Positions 1 through 5,336 of a stretch of DNA of 6,349 nt are shown in pieces. The number at the start of each line of letters is the position of its first letter. The first letter of the stretch is position 1. The position numbers and the translations under genes were made by a program. This stretch comes from an uncultured Ruminococcus sp. (GTDB taxonomy: Bacteria > Bacillota > Clostridia > Oscillospirales > CAG-272). The notes beneath the pieces were generated by a model that was not told the DNA's origin, did not search any database, and saw only the letters and a list, made by a program, of their open reading frames with translations. The stretch lies in contig CADBPA010000166.1 in NCBI GenBank assembly GCA_902796505.1, positions 1 through 6,349 on the forward strand, written 5' to 3'.

Positions 1-995
1 CCCTCCCGTGAGAGATCCTCAAACGAAACGACCTCCGCGCGGATGAAGCCGCGCTCAAAATCGCTGTGGATCTTTCCGGCGGCCTGCGGCGCTTTCGTTC
101 CCTTGCGGATCGTCCATGCGCGGACCTCTTTCGGACCTGCCGTCAGGAAGCTGACCAGACCGAGAAGCGCGTAAGACGAACGGATGAGCTTATCGAGGCC
201 GCTTTCCTCAATGCCGAGATCGGCAAGGAAGGAGGCCTTTTCTTCGCCTTCAAGCTCGCCGAGCTCCGCCTCGATCTGCGCGGAAACGGCGATGATCTCG
301 CTTCCCTCGCTGTCGGCGTGCTTTTTCAGAGCGATATAGCCGGGATTCTGCTCGTATTCGCCCGAGACCTCGTCCTCGGCGATGTTGGCGACGTAGATGA
401 TCGGTTTCAGCGTCAGAAGGCGGGATTCCTCGATCCAAGCAAGCTCTTCCTCGCTGAGATCCAGCGTTCTCGCGCTTTTTCCGGCTTCGAGGCAGGCTTT
501 GACCTTTTCGAGGACCGCGAGCTTTTCCAGCAATTTTTTGTCGCTCTTTGCCGCTTTGACGGTGCGGTCGATGGCGCGTTCCACGATCTCAAGATCCGAG
601 AGGATCAGCTCGATGTCGATCGTCTCGACGTCGCGCATCGGATCGACCGAGCCGTCTACGTGAATGATGTCGCCGTTTTCAAAGCAACGGACGACGTGGA
701 CGATCGCGTCCACCTCGCGGATATTGGCGAGGAATTTATTGCCGAGTCCCTCGCCTTTGGAGGCGCCTTTGACAAGTCCGGCAATGTCCACGAATTCGAT
801 GATCGCGGGCGTGAATTTTTCGGGATGATACATTTCCGCCAGCCGGTCGAGCCGCTTGTCCGGAACCGCGACGATGCCGACGTTCGGATCGATCGTGCAG
901 AAGGGATAGTTTGCCGACTCCGCTTTCGCGTTGGTCAGCGCATTGAAGAGCGTACTTTTTCCCACGTTGGGAAGTCCGACGATGCCAAGTTTCAT
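1..995 (-). CDS. ychF: Redox/ribosome-associated NTPase YchF (EngD), 3'-truncated by window edge
   Basis: YchF is an Obg-family P-loop NTPase that binds ribosomes and, despite its GTPase ancestry, usually prefers ATP. Translating the minus strand from the ATG at 993-995 gives 331 residues before the window ends, against a usual length near 365, so about 30 C-terminal residues are missing. The Walker A (G1) motif GLPNVGKST lies at residues 7-15 and the G3 motif DIAG at 70-73, followed by LVKGASKGEGLGNKFL at 74-89. The G4 position reads NIAE (204-207), the NxxE form that replaces NKxD in YchF and explains its relaxed base specificity. SAQIEAEL (238-245) is the G5 region. An Obg-type helical insert fills roughly 120-195, and the C-terminal TGS domain begins near 280. 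AAGGA at 1003-1007 lies 7 nt before the ATG, and a sigma-A promoter lies just upstream. The gene is divergent from the response regulator. Identity is clear; the physiological role of the family is only partly known. Confidence 0.96.
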   Translation of the reverse strand, partial: MKLGIVGLPNVGKSTLFNALTNAKAESANYPFCTIDPNVGIVAVPDKRLDRLAEMYHPEKFTPAIIEFVDIAGLVKGASKGEGLGNKFLANIREVDAIVHVVRCFENGDIIHVDGSVDPMRDVETIDIELILSDLEIVERAIDRTVKAAKSDKKLLEKLAVLEKVKACLEAGKSARTLDLSEEELAWIEESRLLTLKPIIYVANIAEDEVSGEYEQNPGYIALKKHADSEGSEIIAVSAQIEAELGELEGEEKASFLADLGIEESGLDKLIRSSYALLGLVSFLTAGPKEVRAWTIRKGTKAPQAAGKIHSDFERGFIRAEVVSFEDLSRE

Positions 996-1028
996 AGAAG
1001 ATTCCTTTCGGAGACGTTTTACCGTTTC

Positions 1029-1057
1029 AGTATATCATATTTTTCGCAAAATCGCAA
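1029..1057 (-). promoter_or_regulatory. Sigma-A promoter for ychF
   Basis: On the minus strand the -35 element TTGCGA (1052-1057) and the -10 element TATACT (1029-1034) are separated by 17 nt. The predicted transcription start is near 1022, giving a 5' leader of about 27 nt that contains the AAGGA ribosome binding site. A run of A/T bases lies upstream, at about 1061-1090, and could act as an UP element. This is a consensus match only, with no experimental support. Confidence 0.72.
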
Positions 1058-1104
1058 GCGTTTTTCAAAAATATTATTTTTTATACTTTTCTTCCCTTTT
1101 GCTC

Positions 1105-1133
1105 TTGACAAGCCGTCGATTTTCTGTTACAAT
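1105..1133 (+). promoter_or_regulatory. Near-consensus sigma-A promoter for the response regulator
   Basis: A perfect -35 hexamer TTGACA (1105-1110) and a -10 hexamer TACAAT (1128-1133, one mismatch to TATAAT) are separated by exactly 17 nt. The predicted start is near 1140, leaving a leader of about 56 nt before the ATG at 1197. The two divergent promoters have their -35 elements about 47 bp apart. So strong a core promoter suggests high or constitutive basal expression unless a repressor acts on it. Confidence 0.82.
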
Positions 1134-1136
1134 AAA

Positions 1137-1170
1137 TGTGAAGTTAAGCATTTTTTTGACAAACTTCACA
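1137..1170. repeat. Exact 9-bp inverted repeat at the response-regulator transcription start
   Basis: TGTGAAGTT at 1137-1145 is the exact reverse complement of AACTTCACA at 1162-1170. The arms are separated by 16 bp that include a T7 run (1151-1157). The left arm begins 3 bp after the -10 element and spans the predicted transcription start; the right arm ends 10 bp before the GAGAGAGG ribosome binding site. It could be an operator or an RNA hairpin in the leader. Arm centres lie 25 bp apart, which does not match the direct-repeat spacing usual for OmpR-type sites, so an autoregulatory role is only a guess. Confidence 0.55.
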
Positions 1171-1180
1171 AATTCTATCT

Positions 1181-1188
1181 GAGAGAGG
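1181..1188 (+). promoter_or_regulatory. Ribosome binding site that fixes the response-regulator start
   Basis: GAGAGAGG lies 8 nt before the ATG at 1197-1199. It matters because the same reading frame is open back to position 66, so the longest possible open frame would wrongly add 377 codons antisense to ychF and through the promoter. The ribosome binding site and the alignment of the receiver domain both support the start at 1197. Confidence 0.8.
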
Positions 1189-1196
1189 CGATTCAT

Positions 1197-1886
1197 ATGG
1201 AAGGAAAACTTCTGGTCATTGACGACGATCCCAACATCTGCGATATGCTGAAGCTCTATTTTGAAAACGAGGGCTTTGAGGTCAAAACCGCGTGCGACGG
1301 GCTGGAAGGGGTCAATATGTTCAAATTTTTCGATCCCGATCTCGTCCTTCTCGATAATATGATTCCGAAAAAGGACGGCTGGCAGGTCTGCAAAGAGATC
1401 CGCAGTTTTTCGGCAAAGCCGATCGTGATGATCACGGCGAAGGGCGAGACCTTCGACAAAATTCTCGGTCTGGAACTCGGCGCCGACGATTTCGTCGTCA
1501 AGCCGTTCGATATGAAGGAGCTTTCCGCGCGTGTGCGGGCGGTGCTCCGCCGCTATACGGCGCATACCAAAGCGGAGGACGATGAGGTCGTCCGCTATGA
1601 AAATCTTGAGATCAGCCTGCAGAAATATGAGATGAAGGTGAACGGCAAGCTGGTCGATCTCCCCCCGAAAGAGTTGGAGCTCATTTACTTTCTTGCCGCG
1701 AACGCCAACCGCGTATTTACGCGGGATCAGCTGCTCGACAAAGTGTGGGGATTCGATTATCTCGGCGACTCCCGCACGGTGGACGTACATATCAAGCGCC
1801 TGCGCGAAAAGCTCGAAGGCGTTTCGAACAAATGGGCGCTCAAAACCGTCTGGGGCGTCGGATACAAATTTGAGGTCAACAACTGA
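1197..1886 (+). CDS. OmpR/PhoB-family response regulator (receiver + winged-helix DNA-binding domain)
   Basis: A 229-residue two-component transcription factor, the normal length for the family. The receiver domain covers about residues 3-120: acidic pair D9-D10, phospho-acceptor D53 in LLDNMIPKKDGW, switch Thr80 in MITA, switch aromatic F99 and Lys102 in VVKPF. All residues needed for phosphorylation are present. The OmpR-type winged helix spans about 132-226, with the LPPKELELIYFLAAN segment (155-169) and the recognition-helix region DSRTVDVHIKRLREKLE (191-207), followed by the wing VWGVGYKFE. The asparagine right after D53 is unusual, since a hydrophobic residue is more common there. No sensor kinase adjoins it: ychF is divergent upstream and a convergent gene with terminators lies downstream, so the gene appears to be transcribed alone. 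The strong promoter and inverted repeat before it suggest its own control. The domain architecture is certain; the regulon, signal and a specific name (WalR, PhoP or another) cannot be decided from sequence alone. Confidence 0.95.
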   Translation: MEGKLLVIDDDPNICDMLKLYFENEGFEVKTACDGLEGVNMFKFFDPDLVLLDNMIPKKDGWQVCKEIRSFSAKPIVMITAKGETFDKILGLELGADDFVVKPFDMKELSARVRAVLRRYTAHTKAEDDEVVRYENLEISLQKYEMKVNGKLVDLPPKELELIYFLAANANRVFTRDQLLDKVWGFDYLGDSRTVDVHIKRLREKLEGVSNKWALKTVWGVGYKFEVNN

Positions 1887-1917
1887 TCGTCTTTTGCTCC
1901 CGACTCCCTATGGAGAA

Positions 1918-1946
1918 AGCCGCCCTTCGTGAACGAAGGAGCGGCT
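1918..1946 (-). terminator. Hairpin in convergent intergenic region, probable terminator of the minus-strand operon
   Basis: AGCCGC+CCTTCG (1918-1929) pairs with CGAAGG+GCGGCT (1934-1946) around a TGAA loop, with a single bulged A at 1940. Read on the minus strand, the stem is followed by a TTTCTCC tail; read on the plus strand, the tail is the weaker CTTGATTG. It therefore fits best as the terminator of the topoisomerase transcript, about 80 nt past that stop codon, although the U-tract is only moderate. Confidence 0.5.
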
Positions 1947-1962
1947 CTTGATTGTTATCGCA

Positions 1963-2004
1963 AGCACCCGGCTGCCGGAAGGCGGCCGGGTGCTGATTTT
2001 TGTT
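1963..2004 (+). terminator. Rho-independent terminator of the response-regulator gene
   Basis: A GC-rich stem of about 14 bp (1963-1976 with 1981-1994, one T-G wobble) is capped by a GGAA tetraloop (1977-1980) and followed by GATTTTTGTT on the plus strand. It lies about 75 nt after the response-regulator stop. The minus-strand tail is not T-rich, so the signal is directional. Confidence 0.85.
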
Positions 2005-2026
2005 CTGCTAAAATGAAATTGTGGGA

Positions 2027-4249
2027 TCAGAACTCAAAGGCGAGCTGGTCGAGCTGTGCGCCGGAGGACGGAATGCTGCTCTTCTTATACTTCGCGCTGT
2101 CCGCGCCGAGCAGGGCGACCTGATCGGTGGCAAGATCGAGAAGGTCGTTCTTCTTACCGAGCTTCATGACCTGAACGCCGGAGGAGGTCCTCGTCGTTTT
2201 TTCCGGGATCAGATTGCTCTTGATCATCATGGCGCGGCCGCCGGTAGAACGAATGAGAAGCGTCGTCGGCTTATCGCCTTCATAAACGGCTCCGACCGGA
2301 CGCGAGGCGGAGGAGCAGGCGCCGGAGATCTTTTTGCGCTTCGATTTCGTCACGTACGCCGAAACGGGGATGCGAACGCCCTTGCCGTTTTCAAAAAGAT
2401 AGACGACATGGTGTTCTGGGACAAGATCGTAGATCATCTTGCATCCGATGACGTGCTCGTCCTCGTCCATGCCGAGTTTTCTCGGAACGTACTCGCCCAT
2501 GGAGGAATTCTTGCAAAGCTCGAAATCATCGACTTTCACGCGATAGATCTGCGATTTATCGGTGAAGAACAGAAGGTCGCCGCGGTTATCGGTATCCTCC
2601 TGATAGACGATGAAATCGCCCTCTTTGAGTTTTTGCTCCTCGGCGGAGCGGGAGGACTGCAGCGAGATCTTCTTGAAATATCCGCCGTAGGTCATCACGA
2701 GACGGCAGTTATAATTCTCAAAGAAAATGTCCTTATCCGGTTTCTGAACGGCTTCGGCTTCGATCAGATCGGTCATACGCGGTTTGCCGTATTTCTTGGC
2801 GATCTGCTGAAGCTGAGTGATGATCCTTCCCTTCAGCTTGATCTCGTCCTTGAGGATCTCGCGCAATTCGGCAATGTCCGCTTCAAGGCCTTTGATCTCT
2901 TCGATGCGCTTCAGGATATATTCGCGGTTGAGATGGCGCAGTTTGATCTCGGCGATATACTCCGCCTGCACCTTGGTGATATGGAAGCCGGCGGAAAGAT
3001 TCGGAACGACGTCCTCTTCCTTCTCGGTATTGCGGATGATCTTGATCGCCTTGTCGATATCGACGAGGATCGCGGCAAGTCCCATCAGAAGATGGAGCTT
3101 GTCCTCTTTTTTGCCGAGGTCGAAGGCGTATTCGCGCGAGAGACAATTCATGCGGAAGCGGATCCATTCGCCGAGGATCTCTTTCACGCCGAGCTGCATC
3201 GGGCGTCCTTCAATAATCATATTGAAATTGCAGTCGAAACTCTTCTGCATCTCGGTGGAGCTGATGAGTTTCTGAATGACGAGATCGGGATCGGCGTCCT
3301 TTTTGAGATCCATCACGATCAGTTTTCCGCCGTTCAGATCGACCGCGTCGCGGACGTCGGAGATCTCGCGGAGCTTGCCGGCCTTGATCATCTCGGTCGT
3401 TTTCTTGATGATCGCCTCGATGCAGGCGTTGTACGGGATCTCAAGGATATTGATCGCGTGGTTCGCCTTGTCGTACTCATACCGGGCGCGGACGGTGAAA
3501 CTGCCGTCGCCGGTCTCGTAGATCTTCTTCATCTTTTCCCGGTCGTAAAGGATGCTCGCGCCGGTCGGAAAATCGGGAGCCGGCATCAGTTCGAGAATGC
3601 GGTCCACCGTCGTTTTCGGATTTTTCAGCAGAGCGACGGTTGCGGCACAGACCTCCGCGAGATTAAAGGAGCAGATGTTGCACGCCATGGAAACGGCGAT
3701 ACCGAGGTTCGGAGAAACGAGAATATTCGGAAAGGTGGTCGGCAGCAGCGTCGGCTCGGTGGTGGTATTATCGTAGTTCGGGATAAAATCGACCGCGTCC
3801 TTGTCGATACCGGAGAACAGTTCATTGCAGAAGGTATCGAGTTTTGCCTCGGTATAACGCGAAGCGGCGTACGCCATATCGCGCGAAAAGACCTTTCCGA
3901 ATGAGCCTTTGGAATCGACGAACGGATGCAGAAGCGCGCCGTTGCTCCGCGTCAGACGAACCATCGTCTCATAGATCGAGGCGTCGCCGTGGGGGTTCAG
4001 ATGCATCGTCTGGCCGACGATATTCGCGCTCTTCGTGCGCGCCCCGGTGAGAAGTCCCATCTTGAACATGGTATAAAGAAGTTTTCGATGAGCGGGCTTG
4101 AACCCGTCGATCTCCGGCAGGGCGCGGGATATGATCACGCTCATCGCATAGGGCATATAATTCTTTTCGAGCGTTTCCGTGATCGGTTGGAGTGTTGCCG
4201 GTGCTTCGTTCTGCTTCGGATTTTCTTCGATTTTCTTCTTTTTAGCCAT
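2027..4249 (-). CDS. Type IIA DNA topoisomerase A subunit, ParC/GyrA-like, short noncanonical form
   Basis: The DNA-cleaving subunit of a type II topoisomerase, 740 residues against about 800-870 for GyrA. After a lysine-rich N-terminus (MAKKKK), the breakage-reunion core follows: ALPEIDGFKPAHRKLLYTM (43-61), catalytic Tyr132 preceded by Arg131 in AASRYTEAKL, PNYDNTTTEP (157-166), Ile192 at the DNA-intercalating position, and PDFPTG (225-230). A coiled-coil and C-gate region covers about 370-490, with LRHLNREYILKRIEEI at 437-452. The C-terminal domain (about 510-715) shows about four pinwheel-like repeats beginning near 515, 558, 614 and 662. After the first repeat, where GyrA carries the QRRGGKG-type box, this protein reads SSRSAEEQKLKEGD, so the box is absent and gyrase-type wrapping is unlikely. 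Position 90 is Ala where E. coli GyrA has Ser83. AAGGA (4256-4260) lies 6 nt before the ATG. It is the last gene after prfA and sua5, 25 nt from sua5. The B subunit is not in this window. A topo IV-like decatenase or relaxase is the best guess; gyrA cannot be excluded by name alone. Confidence 0.9.
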   Translation of the reverse strand: MAKKKKIEENPKQNEAPATLQPITETLEKNYMPYAMSVIISRALPEIDGFKPAHRKLLYTMFKMGLLTGARTKSANIVGQTMHLNPHGDASIYETMVRLTRSNGALLHPFVDSKGSFGKVFSRDMAYAASRYTEAKLDTFCNELFSGIDKDAVDFIPNYDNTTTEPTLLPTTFPNILVSPNLGIAVSMACNICSFNLAEVCAATVALLKNPKTTVDRILELMPAPDFPTGASILYDREKMKKIYETGDGSFTVRARYEYDKANHAINILEIPYNACIEAIIKKTTEMIKAGKLREISDVRDAVDLNGGKLIVMDLKKDADPDLVIQKLISSTEMQKSFDCNFNMIIEGRPMQLGVKEILGEWIRFRMNCLSREYAFDLGKKEDKLHLLMGLAAILVDIDKAIKIIRNTEKEEDVVPNLSAGFHITKVQAEYIAEIKLRHLNREYILKRIEEIKGLEADIAELREILKDEIKLKGRIITQLQQIAKKYGKPRMTDLIEAEAVQKPDKDIFFENYNCRLVMTYGGYFKKISLQSSRSAEEQKLKEGDFIVYQEDTDNRGDLLFFTDKSQIYRVKVDDFELCKNSSMGEYVPRKLGMDEDEHVIGCKMIYDLVPEHHVVYLFENGKGVRIPVSAYVTKSKRKKISGACSSASRPVGAVYEGDKPTTLLIRSTGGRAMMIKSNLIPEKTTRTSSGVQVMKLGKKNDLLDLATDQVALLGADSAKYKKSSIPSSGAQLDQLAFEF

Positions 4250-4274
4250 TTTATATCCTTGCTTTCTATGTATT

Positions 4275-5336
4275 TCAGAGTGATACGATATGATGCGCCG
4301 CGGCGCGGATCATACGATTGTAGAGAGCGAGCCCCATCCCGGATCTCTTCGGGAGCGGCGCGTAGATGACCGAGTGATCGCGCTTGTCGGCTTCGCGCAG
4401 AATGAAAAACAGATTGTGCGCCTGCGCGGCCTCGTCTCCCTTTTCGCCGAAGGCGTAAACCGTCAGTTCCGGAAATGCCGCGCGGAGGATCTCCACGTCC
4501 TCGCTGTATGCGATCGCGGCAGCGTTGCTCTTGCCTTCCCTGCGGATAAAATCGACGCAGGCGGCGAGGCTTCCGTCCAGCAGGATGACGGGAGATTTCG
4601 GCGCATAATGGCGGTATTTCATTCCGGGCGAGAGCGCGACCTCGCCGGGGCGCAGCTCCGCCGTCACGGCGGAGGCGATGCGGACTTGTCCGACGGCGGC
4701 GCGCAGTTCTTCCGGCGTGATCCTTCCGGGGCGCAGCAGCGTCAGGCTGCCGTCCTCCTCGATCTTGACGATGGTGGACTCAAGCCCGATCTCACACTCT
4801 CCGCCGTCTATAATCATATCGACTCTGCCGTTCATATCGTCGGCGACGTGCCGCGCGTTGGTCGGCGAGGGAGAGCCGGAGAGATTGGCGGACGGCGCGG
4901 CGATCGGAAAGCCGCATTTGCCGATCAGCGCGCGGGCGATCTCATCCTTCGGGCAACGGACGGCGACCGTCGGCAGTCCGGCGCGCGTTTCGACGGGGAT
5001 ATTGTCGCGCGCGCGAAGGATCACCGTGATCGGGCCGGGCATGAAGGCTTCGGCGATCCGGCGGTAGGTGTCGTTCGTATAGGTGTAGGTCCCGGCGTCC
5101 TCCGGTTTTTCGATATGGATGATCAGCGGATTGTCCGCCGGGCGGCCTTTCGCCGCATAGATCGCTTTGGCGGCGGCGGGATCGGTCGCGTTGCCGCCGA
5201 GGCCGTAGACCGTCTCGGTCGGAAAAATGACGAGACCGCCGCGGCGCAGAATTTCCGCCGCCTCCGCGAGAATCGTCTGCGATCCCGCCTCACCGATCTT
5301 GTCACGGTCAAGGCGGATCATTCTGGTATCTTTCAA
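4275..5336 (-). CDS. sua5: L-threonylcarbamoyladenylate synthase, Sua5 type (YwlC)
   Basis: This enzyme converts L-threonine, bicarbonate and ATP to threonylcarbamoyl-AMP, the donor that the TsaBDE complex uses to make t6A at position 37 of ANN-decoding tRNAs in the cytoplasm. At 353 residues it is the long Sua5 form rather than the short TsaC form. The YrdC domain (about 15-215) carries FPTETVYGLGG (38-48), KGRPADNPLI (63-72), PIAAPSANLSG (144-154), IGLESTIV (183-190) and LRPG (201-204). The linker SPGMKYRHYAPKSP (236-249) leads to the C-terminal Sua5 domain (about 250-350). The chosen start is TTG at 5334-5336, because AGGGGA lies 9 nt upstream and the codon overlaps the prfA stop as TTGA; the first ATG, five codons in (5319-5321), has no good ribosome binding site. 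It sits directly after prfA, as in many Firmicutes, but without prmC between them. Confidence 0.95.
   Translation of the reverse strand: MKDTRMIRLDRDKIGEAGSQTILAEAAEILRRGGLVIFPTETVYGLGGNATDPAAAKAIYAAKGRPADNPLIIHIEKPEDAGTYTYTNDTYRRIAEAFMPGPITVILRARDNIPVETRAGLPTVAVRCPKDEIARALIGKCGFPIAAPSANLSGSPSPTNARHVADDMNGRVDMIIDGGECEIGLESTIVKIEEDGSLTLLRPGRITPEELRAAVGQVRIASAVTAELRPGEVALSPGMKYRHYAPKSPVILLDGSLAACVDFIRREGKSNAAAIAYSEDVEILRAAFPELTVYAFGEKGDEAAQAHNLFFILREADKRDHSVIYAPLPKRSGMGLALYNRMIRAAAHHIVSL

Noticed and set aside
1156..1181. Second TTGACA as another promoter of the response regulator
   Set aside because: No acceptable -10 element is found 16-18 nt downstream; the best candidate, TATCTG, is only 14 nt away.
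66..1196. In-frame upstream extension of the response regulator to a 606-residue protein
   Set aside because: The extra 377 codons are antisense to ychF and run through both promoters; the receiver domain begins right at the ATG at 1197, which has its own ribosome binding site.
1074..1790. Minus-strand open frame of 238 codons opposite the response regulator
   Set aside because: It has no domain signature, crosses the promoter region, and lies opposite a textbook OmpR-family gene.
2021..3904. Long plus-strand open frame (627 codons) opposite the topoisomerase gene
   Set aside because: It is a shadow frame with no recognisable domain; the minus-strand protein has full type IIA topoisomerase motifs. 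Rare use of TTA, CTA and TCA codons on the coding strand leaves the opposite frame free of stops.
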